Assembly: GCA_945952315.1 (NCBI GenBank)
Contig: CAMFIE010000006.1
Location: 1-64,000 of the forward strand
Source of the DNA: an uncultured Rhizobium sp.
Lineage (GTDB): Bacteria; Pseudomonadota; Alphaproteobacteria; Rhizobiales; Rhizobiaceae
Direction: 5' to 3'
Length of the DNA stretch: 64,000 nucleotides
The notes beneath the pieces were generated by a model. That model was not told the origin of the DNA. It ran no database searches and worked only from the letters and a program-made list of their open reading frames with translations. Each line of letters opens with the position of its first letter. Position 1 is the first letter of the stretch. Positions 15,921-25,167 of this stretch are shown in pieces. A program made the position numbers and the translations under genes.

Positions 15921-17681
15921 ATGCCGCAGAGGCAGGAAGAAGGCGCGCATCTGCTCGAGATCGAGGCGGAACGGCTCTCGCATCTCAAGCGGCAGATGCC
16001 GCTCGTGCTTTCGGCCAATGTGGTGGTTGCGCCCTTCGTGGCGCTGGCGCTGGGCGAAACGCTGGGGCAAACCGGCATGTGGCTCTGGGCGGGCGGGCTG
16101 ATTGCGCTTTCGCTCCTGCGCTGGCTGTGGGTTCGGGCACAGAAGCCGCCGCCAAGCTGGGCGCAACACCAGCGCCAGGCCATCGGCTATGTCATCGGCT
16201 CCGGCCTTTCCGGCATGATCTGGGGCCTGCTCGGCATGCTGGCGATCCTGTCCGACCGGGGGCTGGAGCCGGTCTATGCACTGCTTTTCCTCTGCGGCAT
16301 GGTGGCGGGCGGCGTGGGTTCGCTCTCGACGCTGCCGCCGGTCTATTTCGCCTTTGCGATCCCGGCAATCAGCCCGGTGATCATTCTCTACGGCCTGACA
16401 CCGGAAACGGCGCGCAACATCTATGCCTTTGCCGCCGTGGTGTTTCTCTCGGTCAATCTCGGCTATGCGGTCAATCTCGGGCGCACCATCCGCCGCACCA
16501 TCGAGCTGCGCTTCGAAAACGAGGACCTGATCGACCGGCTGGAGGCGGCCCGCAGCCGGGCGGAGCGGGAAAGCGAGCTGAAAAGCCGCTTCCTGCAATC
16601 GGCAAGCCATGACCTGCGCCAGCCGCTGCATGCGGTGACGCTGCTGCTGTCGGATATTTCCGAGCAGGTGCCGGAAAAAGGCGTCACCAAGATCGCGCAG
16701 GCGCAAAGTTCGGTTCTGTCGCTTTCCAACCTGCTCGACCGGCTGCTCGAAGCCTCCCGCGCGGGCGCCGGCGACATGAAGCCGCAATTGCAGCCGCTGC
16801 CGCTCACCGGGCTGCTGCGCAACCTCTCCTTCGAATACGGGCACGAGGCGCGCGAGGCGGGCGTGAAGCTGACGATACTGGAAAGCAGCCGCGCGGTTCT
16901 TTCCGACGAGCTGATGCTGACGCAGATCTTGCGCAACTATCTGAGCAATGCGTTGCGCCATGCCCGCTCGCATGTGGTGCTGGGGGCGCGGCGAAGGGGC
17001 AGCCGGGTCCGCATCGAGGTGTGGGATGATGGGCCGGGCATTCCCGAAAGCCAGCACAAGGCAATCTTCGATGCCTTCTACCAGATCGGCAATCCGGAGC
17101 GCGACCCGCGCCGCGGCCACGGGCTTGGCCTCGCCATCGTCTCTTCCATGGCGCGGCTTCTTTCCGCCGAGCACGGGCTTTGTTCCACGCCGGGACGGGG
17201 CTCGATGTTCTATGTGGACATGCCCTTTTCCAGCCTGAACACCGTGCTGGAGGCCAAATCCGGGCCTCGCCCGGGGCCGGGTGCCGCCGCGCGTGAAGCG
17301 GATATCATGATTATCGAGGACAATGATGCGCTGCGCGACATCACCGCCGATCTGGTGACCCGCTGGGGCTACCGGGTGGAAGCGATGGCCGATGGCGATG
17401 CGGCCCTTGCCGCCATTCAGGCCGGAAGCCGTCCGCATCTGATCATCACCGACCTGATGCTGCCGGGCGCGCGTGACGGGGTTGAAACCGCCCGCGCCAT
17501 TGCGGCCTCACTCGGGCGACAGCTGCCGGTCGCCATCGTCACGGGCAATGCCGGCGCGCTCGATCCCGCCCGGCAGAAGGCAAGCGGGCTCGAACGTCTT
17601 TCGGTGCTGAAAAAGCCGCTGATGCCGGGCCGTCTCAAGGCCTGGATCGAGGCGGAACTGGAGCTCTTGCCCGCAGAATGA
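15921..17681 (+). CDS. Hybrid sensor histidine kinase with C-terminal receiver
   Basis: 586-aa membrane sensor kinase. About residues 25-185 hold five to six hydrophobic segments with no large periplasmic loop. A coiled linker follows. The HisKA domain has phosphoacceptor His230 in SASHDLRQPLHAV. The ATPase domain has ILRNYLSNALRHA (N box), VWDDGPGIP (G1) and GHGLGLAIVSSMA (G2). The receiver domain from about residue 462 has IIEDND, phospho-Asp in TDLMLPG and the lysine in LKKPLMP. RBS GGAGAAAGG is close to ATG 15921. It converges on a LuxR-type response regulator gene, its likely partner. Confidence 0.92.
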   Translation: MPQRQEEGAHLLEIEAERLSHLKRQMPLVLSANVVVAPFVALALGETLGQTGMWLWAGGLIALSLLRWLWVRAQKPPPSWAQHQRQAIGYVIGSGLSGMIWGLLGMLAILSDRGLEPVYALLFLCGMVAGGVGSLSTLPPVYFAFAIPAISPVIILYGLTPETARNIYAFAAVVFLSVNLGYAVNLGRTIRRTIELRFENEDLIDRLEAARSRAERESELKSRFLQSASHDLRQPLHAVTLLLSDISEQVPEKGVTKIAQAQSSVLSLSNLLDRLLEASRAGAGDMKPQLQPLPLTGLLRNLSFEYGHEAREAGVKLTILESSRAVLSDELMLTQILRNYLSNALRHARSHVVLGARRRGSRVRIEVWDDGPGIPESQHKAIFDAFYQIGNPERDPRRGHGLGLAIVSSMARLLSAEHGLCSTPGRGSMFYVDMPFSSLNTVLEAKSGPRPGPGAAAREADIMIIEDNDALRDITADLVTRWGYRVEAMADGDAALAAIQAGSRPHLIITDLMLPGARDGVETARAIAASLGRQLPVAIVTGNAGALDPARQKASGLERLSVLKKPLMPGRLKAWIEAELELLPAE

Positions 17682-17722
17682 TCCGGTCCAGCCGCGCCCT
17701 GCCCTGACGCGGGAGCGATGCC

Positions 17723-18310
17723 TCAGGCACCGTTTCCGGCGAAACGGGCAAGATCGGCGCGGTTCTTCACGCCGAAGCGGCGGAAGAGAATGGCGAGATG
17801 CGCCCGCACCGTATTGTCGGAAATGCCAAGCTCGCGGCCGATTTCCTTGTTGGTCAGCCCCTCGCCGCACAGTTTCATCAGCGCCCGCTGCCGCTCGCTG
17901 ATGCCGGAAAGCGCCAGATCCTCCTCAAAGGTGCCGGGCACATAGGCCTCGCCCGCAAGCACCGCATAGATCGCCGAGACGATTTCCAGACTGTCGCCCT
18001 TTTTCGGCACGAAGGCCGCAGCGCCCTTTTCCAGCATCGCGCTTTCCGCCCCTTCCGAGCCGGAGAGAATGATCACCGGCATGGTGGGATATCGGGCGCG
18101 CAGCACCGACAGGCTTTTTTCGCCATCCGCATCGGGCAGCATCATGTCGAGCACGGCAAGATCCGCATCGAAGCCGCCTTCAAGCTGGCGCAGCGTCTCG
18201 GCAAGGCTGTCGGCCTCGACGATCTCAACCTCCGCCACATGCCGCTCGATCAGCGACCGGGCACCGGAACGGAGAATGGCATGGTCATCAATCAGAATAA
18301 GTTTCGGCAT
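17723..18310 (-). CDS. LuxR/NarL-type response regulator
   Basis: 195-aa two-domain regulator. The receiver has the acidic pair in LILIDDHAIL (Asp8-Asp9), phosphoacceptor Asp55 in VLDMMLPD and the Lys of PKKGDS. The C-terminal helix-turn-helix has SERQRALMKLCGEGLTNKEI and ISDNTVRAHLAILFRR, as in NarL/FixJ proteins. ATG 18310 starts MPKLILIDDH. The frame happens to remain open for another 2.4 kb upstream, antisense to the peptidase gene, but that part is not protein-like. It is a probable output partner of the convergent hybrid kinase (41-bp gap). Confidence 0.92.
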   Translation of the reverse strand: MPKLILIDDHAILRSGARSLIERHVAEVEIVEADSLAETLRQLEGGFDADLAVLDMMLPDADGEKSLSVLRARYPTMPVIILSGSEGAESAMLEKGAAAFVPKKGDSLEIVSAIYAVLAGEAYVPGTFEEDLALSGISERQRALMKLCGEGLTNKEIGRELGISDNTVRAHLAILFRRFGVKNRADLARFAGNGA

Positions 18311-18547
18311 GAACAACCCGGGCGGCAAGAATTTGAAATCATTTTCTAATAGGAGATCAAAGCGAGGGGAAGACGGAAAGCATGACAAGGGTAAAAATTC
18401 CCCCCACTGCCCGCTGTCTTTCACGACCGCAGGCTGCCGCGCTGCGGGCTTTCGCGGCGCTTGATCCGGCAACAGGCTGGGTCTATCACTGTCTGCCTGA
18501 TATTCAGCCGCGCGCATCGGCGCGCCTTTTGATCCGCGAGATACACC

Positions 18548-20641
18548 TTGACCGTTTTTTCCAATCTGCCTGCCGCTCCCCGCCCTGCAAAGAAGCCGGT
18601 TTCCGACACCCGCCATGGCAAGACGCGCATTGACGACTATGCCTGGATGCGGGCTGCCGACTGGCAGGCGATGTTCCACGACCCTTCGATCCTCGAGCCG
18701 GAAATCCGCGCGCATCTGGAGGCCGAGAACGCCTATATGAAGGCGGCGATGGCTGATACGGACGCGCTGCAGAAGCAGCTTTTTGCCGAGATGAAGGGCC
18801 GCATCAAGGAGGATGACAGCACCGTTCCCTATCGCGACGGGCCTTATGCCTATGGCTCGCTGCATGTGACGGGCGGGGAATATCCGCATTATTTCCGCAC
18901 CCCGCGCGAGGGCGGCGACAAGGAAATCCTGCTCGACGGCGATCTCGAAGGCAAGGACAAGGCCTATTTCAGCCTCGGCGATTTCGAGCATTCCTCCGAT
19001 CACCGCTTCGCGCTGTGGAGCTATGACGACAAGGGCTCGGAATATTACACGATCCGGGTGCGCGATCTTGCGACCGGCAAGGACCTTGACGACATCGTTG
19101 AAAACACCGCCGGAAACGGCGTTTTCGCCCCTGATGGCAAGAGCTATTTCTATTGCCTGCAGGACGAGAACCACCGCCCCTCCAAGGTGTTTCACCATGT
19201 GATCGGCACGCCGCAGGCGGACGACCGGCTGGTTTACGAGGAGGTGGACCCCGCCTTCTTCATGTCTGTCGGCGGCTCGATGCTCGATGATTTCATCTTC
19301 ATCTCCGTCTCCGACCACGAGACCAGCGAAGTCAGGATCATCCCGACCGCCGATCTTCTCGCCGCGCCTCAGGTCGCAAGCCCGCGCGAGGCAAAGCACG
19401 AATATTCCTTCGCCGAAGGCGGCGATATCTTCTACGTGCTCACCAATTGCGACGGCGCCAAGGATTTCCGGATCATGGAAACCCCGGTTTCCGCCCCCGG
19501 CCGGGAACACTGGCGCGAGGTGGTGGCGCATGAGCCGGGCCGCCTGATCCTCGACCTGCATGCCTATCAGCGCCACCTCGTCTGGCTGGAGCGGCGCGAC
19601 GGCCTGCCGCGCATCATCATCCGGGAGCGCGCAACGGGGGCCGAACATGCCATCGCCTTTGCCGAGGAGGCCTATTCGCTCGGCCTCTATGGCTCTGCCG
19701 AATATGATACGGACGTGATCCGCTTCACCTATTCCTCGATGACCACGCCGACGCAGCTTTTCGACTACAACATGGTCACCCGCGAGCGCGTGCTGCTGAA
19801 AACGCAGGAGGTGCCCTCCGGCCACAATCCGCAGGACTATGTGACGCGCCGCGTCTTTGCGCCCGCGAAAGACGGCGCGCTGGTGCCCGTCTCGCTGCTC
19901 TATCGCAAGGATGTGGCGCTCGATGGCTCCGCCCCCTGCCTGCTCTATGGCTATGGCGCCTATGGCATCACCATTCCCGCGAGCTTCAACACCAATGCGC
20001 TGTCGCTCGCCGATCGCGGCTTTGTCTATGCCATTGCCCATATCCGCGGCGGCAAGGACAAGGGCTATCAATGGTATGAAGACGGCAAGATGGCGAAGAA
20101 GATGAACTCGTTTACCGATTTCGTCGCCGCCGCCGATCACCTGATCGCCGAAAAATTCACCGCAAGGGGCCGCATCGTCGCCATGGGCGGCTCGGCCGGC
20201 GGACTGCTGATGGGGGCGGTCGTCAACCTCGCGCCCGAAACCTTCGGCGGCATCATCGCCGCGGTGCCCTTTGTCGATGCGCTGACGACGATCCTTGACG
20301 ATTCGCTGCCGCTCACGCCGCCGGAATGGACCGAATGGGGCAATCCGATCACGTCCGCCGAACAATATGGCTGGATGGAAGCCTATTCGCCCTATGACAA
20401 TGTGGGGGCCAAACCCTATCCGCCGATCCTGGCGCTGGCCGGTCTCACCGATCCGCGCGTGACCTACTGGGAACCGGCGAAATGGGTGGCGAAACTGCGC
20501 GACCATACCACCGGAAATTCGCCTATCCTCTTGAAAACCAACATGGATGCGGGCCATGGCGGCGCCTCCGGCCGCTTCCAGCGGCTGGAAGAGAAGGCGC
20601 TCGAATATGCCTTCGCGATCAAGGTCATGGGCCGGATGTGA
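18548..20641 (+). CDS. ptrB: Oligopeptidase B (S9A prolyl-oligopeptidase family)
   Basis: 697-aa cytosolic serine peptidase that cleaves short peptides after basic residues. N-terminal beta-propeller (about residues 1-410), then the alpha/beta hydrolase domain: YGYGAYGI oxyanion region, nucleophile Ser in GGSAGGLLMG (about residue 550), Asp in LTDPRVTYWEPAKW (about 635) and His in MDAGHGGASGRF (about 670). The family N-terminus (HGKTRIDDYAWMRA) begins soon after the TTG at 18548, and no ATG exists before residue 34, so a TTG start is accepted despite a weak ribosome site. Monocistronic. Confidence 0.92.
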   Translation: MTVFSNLPAAPRPAKKPVSDTRHGKTRIDDYAWMRAADWQAMFHDPSILEPEIRAHLEAENAYMKAAMADTDALQKQLFAEMKGRIKEDDSTVPYRDGPYAYGSLHVTGGEYPHYFRTPREGGDKEILLDGDLEGKDKAYFSLGDFEHSSDHRFALWSYDDKGSEYYTIRVRDLATGKDLDDIVENTAGNGVFAPDGKSYFYCLQDENHRPSKVFHHVIGTPQADDRLVYEEVDPAFFMSVGGSMLDDFIFISVSDHETSEVRIIPTADLLAAPQVASPREAKHEYSFAEGGDIFYVLTNCDGAKDFRIMETPVSAPGREHWREVVAHEPGRLILDLHAYQRHLVWLERRDGLPRIIIRERATGAEHAIAFAEEAYSLGLYGSAEYDTDVIRFTYSSMTTPTQLFDYNMVTRERVLLKTQEVPSGHNPQDYVTRRVFAPAKDGALVPVSLLYRKDVALDGSAPCLLYGYGAYGITIPASFNTNALSLADRGFVYAIAHIRGGKDKGYQWYEDGKMAKKMNSFTDFVAAADHLIAEKFTARGRIVAMGGSAGGLLMGAVVNLAPETFGGIIAAVPFVDALTTILDDSLPLTPPEWTEWGNPITSAEQYGWMEAYSPYDNVGAKPYPPILALAGLTDPRVTYWEPAKWVAKLRDHTTGNSPILLKTNMDAGHGGASGRFQRLEEKALEYAFAIKVMGRM

Positions 20642-20795
20642 TTTGTTCGTTGATATTAAAGGTGTTTTCAAAAACGAAGCACCTGCCCTCTCCACACGGC
20701 CCGGTTCGTGTCAAGTAGTGAAATGACCGGGCGCAAGCCTCGCGCAAGCTTCAAAGGTTAACAAGAGGTTAACGAAGCGAACCGAGGCGAGAGAG

Positions 20796-21110
20796 ATGCG
20801 TGTCGATGGTGGCCTTCAGGGCTATTATTACGATCAGGGCCGTTTCCGGCGCCCGGATGCGGATCAGGGTGAAAAGCCGGCTGTGAGCCAGCCCGCCGCC
20901 GTGCGGATAGCCACCGGCTTCTCGCCGGGGGTGGAAAGCAGCACCGTGCTTTCCAACTCGCTGTCGAGCGCGCTCTGGGCACTCGAAACCCGCGACACCT
21001 CCTCCCGCCCCTTGCCCCGCCCGATGCCGGGCATGACCGACCAGGACACGGCGGAAAAGGTCAGCGCCCTCTACATGGAATATGCCGACGACGGCGCAGC
21101 CTTCAGCTGA
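20796..21110 (+). CDS. Hypothetical protein
   Basis: 104 aa beginning MRVDGGLQGYYYDQGRF, with low complexity, many Ser/Pro residues, no signal peptide and no membrane helix. GAGAGAG directly precedes the ATG, codon use is GC3-rich as in neighbours, and a solid terminator follows 28 bases after the stop, all of which support a real gene. No family is recognised; function unknown. Confidence 0.65.
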   Translation: MRVDGGLQGYYYDQGRFRRPDADQGEKPAVSQPAAVRIATGFSPGVESSTVLSNSLSSALWALETRDTSSRPLPRPMPGMTDQDTAEKVSALYMEYADDGAAFS

Positions 21111-21138
21111 GTTCACACCCACCTGACCATCCTCCCGC

Positions 21139-21179
21139 CCGCCCGTGCCGCAACCGGTTCACGGGCGGTTTCTTTTTTG
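21139..21179 (+). terminator. Intrinsic terminator
   Basis: Stem CCGCCCGTG / CACGGGCGG, followed by TTTCTTTTTTG. It closes the hypothetical gene ending at 21110. Confidence 0.88.
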
Positions 21180-21234
21180 TGCGGCCTGTGGAAGATGGGG
21201 CAAGTCTTTCGCTTGTTGCAATTTGCGTCAGCAT

Positions 21235-21576
21235 AAACGGCCCCCTCATCCGCCCTACCGGGCACCTTCTCCCCATAGGGTAGAAGGGGGCATAGATGTG
21301 TTTTGCCCTGAAAACGGTTGATGGAGAGCGAGCGGCCAACCCCATCGCCCCTCTCCCCAGCGGGGAGAGGATGCCGGCAGGCAGGTGAGGGGGACGATGT
21401 TAAAGTGCGAAGCGCCGTATCTGCCGAATCTGCCCCTCATCCGGCTGCCGCCACCTTCTCCCCGCAAGCGGGGAGAAGGACGCAAGGGGTCAGCGTTCTG
21501 CCCCCTTCTCCCCGCGAGCGGGGAGAAGGTCCCGGCAGGGGGATGAGGGGCAAATCTACCCCCTACCCCCATGCCC
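21235..21576. repeat. Repeat mosaic upstream of the cytochrome c gene 3' end
   Basis: Non-coding. Two inverted pairs of type 1 repeats: about 21239-21290 with 21347-21392, and about 21432-21480 with 21505-21552. They are separated by the linker GCGAAGCGCCGTAT at 21407-21420. No type 2 or type 3 modules here. Confidence 0.82.
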
Positions 21577-22494
21577 TCACTTCACCGCCGGGATCGCCTT
21601 CAGGTAGGCGGCAATAGCTTCGCGGTCGGAGGCCGGAAGGTGGGCCATGTTTTTCTGGACTTCGACCATGGAGCCGCCGACGCTGTCGAAATCGGGGGTC
21701 ATGCCGGTTTCGAGATAGGAGGCGATGTCGGTTTCGCTCCAGGAGGCCAGTTCGCCGCCGGGGGTGATGTTGGGAATGCGGCCCTTGCCGCCTTCGGGAT
21801 TGGGCGCGCCCGCCAGCCATTTGCCGGAGAGGAAGCCGCCCATCGAATCGCGGGGCGTGTGGCATTCGCCGCAATGGCCGGGGCCTTCCACCAGATACTG
21901 GCCGCGCGCCACCTTTTCATCCACCGAGGCAAGCTCCACCCGCGGCTTCGCGTTGAGATAGAGGAACTGCCAGCCGCCCAGCAGGCGGCGGATCGAATAG
22001 GGGAAGGCAAGCGCGTGCTCGGCAGAGGCCTTGTTGCTCTTCGGCAGCGTTTTCAGGAATTCGAACAGATCGGCGATATCCTGCGGCTTCATGCGCGAAT
22101 AGGAGCCATAGGGAAAAGCGGGATAGAGATGCTCGCCCTCGTCATCCACGCCGCGCAGCATGGCATTGCCGAACTGGGCCAGCGACCAGGAGCCGATGCC
22201 GGCATCGGGATCGGCGGTGATGTTCGGCGGATAGAAGGTGCCAAACGGCGTCTTCAGCGGCTCGCCGCCGGAGAGCGTCAGGTCGCCCTTTTCAGCAGCT
22301 CCCTTCGGCGCGTGGCAGGAGACACAGCCGCCCGCCCAGAACAGGCGCTCGCCATTGACCGTATCGGGAATGGAAAGCCCGGCAAAGGCGCTTTCCGGCA
22401 AAGGTTTTGGCGCCGTGATGAACCAGAAGACCGCCCCGCCCGCGGCCGCAGCCAGCGCCAGTCCACCCAGAATTTTTCCGAAAAGCGAAGCCAT
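21577..22494 (-). CDS. Membrane-anchored diheme cytochrome c
   Basis: 305 aa. An N-terminal hydrophobic segment (about residues 8-27, uncleaved anchor or signal) is followed by two class I cytochrome c domains, each with a CXXCH heme site: CVSCH near residue 60 and CGECH near residue 210, with Met ligands plausible in the following helices. The protein resembles the cytochrome subunits that accept electrons from periplasmic dehydrogenases. It is encoded 81 bases downstream of a c'-type cytochrome gene on the same strand, so both probably form a periplasmic electron-transfer operon. The partner dehydrogenase is not in the window. Confidence 0.88.
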   Translation of the reverse strand: MASLFGKILGGLALAAAAGGAVFWFITAPKPLPESAFAGLSIPDTVNGERLFWAGGCVSCHAPKGAAEKGDLTLSGGEPLKTPFGTFYPPNITADPDAGIGSWSLAQFGNAMLRGVDDEGEHLYPAFPYGSYSRMKPQDIADLFEFLKTLPKSNKASAEHALAFPYSIRRLLGGWQFLYLNAKPRVELASVDEKVARGQYLVEGPGHCGECHTPRDSMGGFLSGKWLAGAPNPEGGKGRIPNITPGGELASWSETDIASYLETGMTPDFDSVGGSMVEVQKNMAHLPASDREAIAAYLKAIPAVK

Positions 22495-22575
22495 GATCCC
22501 TGTCCTTCCTCACGGCAAAAAGACGCGCCGGTTTGGCCCGGCGCGTCTGGAAAAGTAGCAGCACCGCAGAAAGGA

Positions 22576-23019
22576 TCAATCCTTGAGGCGGTAGGTCTCG
22601 TGGCAGGCGCCGCAATCTGCGCCCAGCGTCTTCACAGCCGCGCCAACAGCGGCCTTGTCTGCCGGAAGGGCAGCAAGAAGGGCAGAGGCATCCGTGCCGA
22701 GCTTGGCGGCCTTGGCCTTGAAGTCATCCATGTTTTGCCAGATCTTCGGCGAAGCTTCCGTCTTGTGGCCCGTTTCGGAACCGGCCGGGAACTGATCCGG
22801 GAAGGTCTTCATCGTATCCACCATGGTGGTGAGCGAGGCCTTGACCACATCGGCATTATACTCGGTCTTGCCCTTGACGATGTTGACGAGGCCGCCCATG
22901 GCCTTGCCCATGCCTTCCATCATGTCCTTGCGCACGACCTGCGGCGCTTCGGCAGCACCAACGGCACCGGCAACGACAGACAGTGCCAGCGTGGCGGCAA
23001 AAACGGTTTTCAGCTTCAT
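22576..23019 (-). CDS. Cytochrome c'/c556 family protein
   Basis: 147 aa with a signal peptide (MKLKTVFAATLALSVVAGAVG-A) and a four-helix cytochrome c' fold. The single heme motif CGACHETYR lies at the C-terminus, as expected for class II cytochromes. The mature part starts AEAPQVVRKDMMEGMGKA, where the Met could be the axial ligand of c556-type members. First gene of the pair with the diheme cytochrome. Possible roles are electron transfer or NO binding; sequence alone does not decide. Confidence 0.9.
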   Translation of the reverse strand: MKLKTVFAATLALSVVAGAVGAAEAPQVVRKDMMEGMGKAMGGLVNIVKGKTEYNADVVKASLTTMVDTMKTFPDQFPAGSETGHKTEASPKIWQNMDDFKAKAAKLGTDASALLAALPADKAAVGAAVKTLGADCGACHETYRLKD

Positions 23020-23137
23020 GTTCGGTTCCCTCCGGAAGTCGGTTCCGGACCAGTCTCCGGAACAGCAATTGGTTGTGCGTCACCATGCTTACAGGGAACA
23101 ATGGCAGATTAAAGTCACAAACCTGTGAGAGCGGCGC

Positions 23138-24397
23138 TCAGGCCACAGGCGGCGGAGCATCCGGCTTGCGGCTGCGCACGCCAAGGCCGATCAGCGCGCC
23201 TGCGAGAAGGATGCAGGCCGCCGCGAAGAAGGGCAGGCCCGGAACCGTCGTGACCCGCGCCGGATTGACGGCAAAGGCAAAGAGCCAGGCAAAGCTCCAC
23301 GGCCCGACCATGCCAGCAAGCCCGCCAAGGCTTGCGCCCACGCCCTGCAGACGCCCCTGCTCTTCCGGATCGACCTCCTTCGTCATGAGCGCCGAAATCG
23401 AGGCCTGCGAGGCGCCCCAGAAGGCCATGATCGGAATGCCGATCAGGAAAAGCTGCCCGGTGGGCGCCGAGCCATAGATCGAAAAGCCGATGATGCCTGC
23501 GACAAGTCCGAGGATCATCGCCCGCTTTTCGCCCATGAAGGCGACCATGGGCTTTACCAGCCCGCCCTGCACCACCATGGTGGCAACGCCGACGCCCGCC
23601 AGCATGAAGCCCACTTCGCGCTCGCCCCAGTGATAGCGGTAGCCCATGTAAAGCACGGCAACGGCAGGCAGAACCTGATGGGACATTGTCAGGATGAAAT
23701 TGATCGCCCCGAGCCGCATCAAGGTGCCGCTGCGGCCGAGAAATTTCAGCGCCGCCAGCGGGTTGGCCGAGCGGAGACGGAAGGGCGTGCGCAGCTCGGT
23801 TTTAAGCGATTCCGGCAGCACGAAGAAGCCGTAGAGGAAATTCGCAAGGCTCATCGAGGCCGCGACATAGAAGGGCAGCCGCAGGCTGTAATGGCCGAGA
23901 ATGCCGCCGAGCGCCGGGCCGAGCACGAAGCCCATGCCAAAGGCCGCGCCCAGCATGCCGAAGGCGGCCGCCCGCTTTTCCGGCGGGGTGATATCGGCAA
24001 TATAGGCCTGCGCGGCCGAGACAGTCGCGCCGAAAATGCCCGCCAGAATGCGGCCGATGAACAGCACCCAGAGCGCGGGTGCCGTCGCCATGATTAGGTA
24101 ATCCACGCCGAGCCCGAGATTGGAGGCAAGCACCACGGGGCGCCGCCCGAACCGGTCTGACAGCGCGCCCATCACCGGAGAGGCGATGAACTGCATCAGC
24201 GCCCAGACGGACATGAAGATGCCCAGCATCTCCGCCGCATTGTCCACCGCGCCGCCCATGAATTCGAGGATCAGCTTCGGCAGGACGGGAATGATGATGC
24301 CGATCGACAGCATGTCGAGCAGCACGGTGATGAAGATGAACACAAAGGCAGGCGCGCGACCCGTGGCACCCTCTTGCTGGTCCTGTCCCTGCTGCAT
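23138..24397 (-). CDS. MFS transporter, TetA/TCR-type drug exporter
   Basis: 419 aa with 12 predicted membrane helices. The MFS motif between helices 2 and 3 reads GALSDRFGRRPVVLASN (about residues 77-93), and the antiporter motif C-like GMLGAAFGMGFVLGPALGG (about 148-166) indicates proton-coupled drug export, as in tetracycline transporters. YIADITPPEKRA is also typical for TetA relatives. Normal length. It has a short hydrophilic N-terminus rich in Gln. No regulator gene is adjacent. Substrate is unknown. Confidence 0.88.
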   Translation of the reverse strand: MQQGQDQQEGATGRAPAFVFIFITVLLDMLSIGIIIPVLPKLILEFMGGAVDNAAEMLGIFMSVWALMQFIASPVMGALSDRFGRRPVVLASNLGLGVDYLIMATAPALWVLFIGRILAGIFGATVSAAQAYIADITPPEKRAAAFGMLGAAFGMGFVLGPALGGILGHYSLRLPFYVAASMSLANFLYGFFVLPESLKTELRTPFRLRSANPLAALKFLGRSGTLMRLGAINFILTMSHQVLPAVAVLYMGYRYHWGEREVGFMLAGVGVATMVVQGGLVKPMVAFMGEKRAMILGLVAGIIGFSIYGSAPTGQLFLIGIPIMAFWGASQASISALMTKEVDPEEQGRLQGVGASLGGLAGMVGPWSFAWLFAFAVNPARVTTVPGLPFFAAACILLAGALIGLGVRSRKPDAPPPVA

Positions 24398-24479
24398 CGC
24401 TTCGTTCCGTGCCTGTTGACGTTGCGCCGGACGCTAGCCATGGGCTGACGAAAGTCAAGGCTTCGGGTTGAGGGGGATT

Positions 24480-24695
24480 TCAGCGCGCCTTCATCCAGAG
24501 CGCACGCTCATCCGACAACGTCGCCCGCACCTCTTCTTCAGAAAGGAGGATCGCGTCATCCGATTGCAAGGCGAGCGCGGCAGGCGCGACCTCGTTCAGC
24601 AGCCAGTCTTCCATCGCCCGGTCAACAGCGTCCGGCCTTCCGGCGGCATCGGAGACAGGCAGCGGATGCAAGACTTTTTCTTCACGAAGCGTCAT
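24480..24695 (-). CDS. Small protein resembling a ParD-like antitoxin tail
   Basis: 71 aa, acidic. The C-terminal part (AMEDWLLNEVAPAALALQ, then SEEEVRATLSDERALWM) resembles the toxin-wrapping tail found in antitoxins and stability-determinant proteins paired with ParE toxins. No DNA-binding ribbon-helix-helix is obvious in the N-terminus. AAGGAA lies seven bases before ATG 24695. It is head-to-head with the ParE-like gene starting at 24787, an unusual arrangement because antitoxin and toxin normally share one transcript. The functional link is inference from proximity and weak sequence pattern. Confidence 0.5.
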   Translation of the reverse strand: MTLREEKVLHPLPVSDAAGRPDAVDRAMEDWLLNEVAPAALALQSDDAILLSEEEVRATLSDERALWMKAR

Positions 24696-24786
24696 CAAGC
24701 CATTCCTTATTCATGAGGAGTAGTTTAGCATATTCGGCAATGAATTCCAGTCAATTCCTGGCCGGATTGCGGCCGGAAAGCAGAGC

Positions 24787-25077
24787 ATGCGCCATACAGT
24801 TCGATATCATCCGAATGCGCTGCGCAGCCTTTCGCGGATGCAACACTATATTCTGGAGCAATCCGGCCCATCGGTTGCCGATGCCTATATTCAGGACATC
24901 ATGGCCTATTGTGCGGGCTTTGCCGATTTTCCAAAACGGGGCACAGCGCGGCCGGATATCGGTCCCGGTATCCGCGTTGTCGGATATCGACGACTGGCTT
25001 CAATAGCAATCGAGGTGCGACAGGGCACGGTGGTGATCCTCTCGATCTTCTTCAACGGCCAGCAGCTGAGACTGTGA
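24787..25077 (+). CDS. ParE/RelE-superfamily toxin-like protein
   Basis: 96 aa. The N-terminal RYHPNALRSLSRMQHYILEQSGPSVADAY matches the two-helix start of ParE toxins, and VVGYRRLASIAIEVRQGTVVILSIFFNGQQ the C-terminal beta-sheet, with an Arg-Arg pair in the usual basic position. ParE-type toxins poison gyrase, RelE-type ones cleave mRNA; sequence suggests ParE. No antitoxin gene precedes it on the plus strand. The only candidate is the divergent 71-aa ORF. It shares a bidirectional terminator with sodB. Confidence 0.75.
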   Translation: MRHTVRYHPNALRSLSRMQHYILEQSGPSVADAYIQDIMAYCAGFADFPKRGTARPDIGPGIRVVGYRRLASIAIEVRQGTVVILSIFFNGQQLRL

Positions 25078-25109
25078 AAAACGCCTGCATGTTTCAAGGA
25101 TCCGGAAAA

Positions 25110-25149
25110 CAAAAACCCCGGCCACCTTGCGGGTGGGCCGGGGTTTTCA
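25110..25149 (-). terminator. Bidirectional intrinsic terminator between parE-like gene and sodB
   Basis: Long stem AAAACCCCGGCC / GGCCGGGGTTTT, with T runs on both strands. On the minus strand it follows sodB by about 20 bases, on the plus strand it follows the toxin gene by 32 bases. Confidence 0.9.
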
Positions 25150-25167
25150 GTTGAGATCAATGCGCGC

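Noticed and set aside
17723-20695. A 990-codon open frame on the minus strand covering the response regulator and the whole antisense of ptrB
   Set aside because: Only the last 195 codons look like protein. The rest mirrors the GC3-rich ptrB coding strand, is His/Arg/Gly-rich and has no domain. High-GC genes commonly give such antisense frames.
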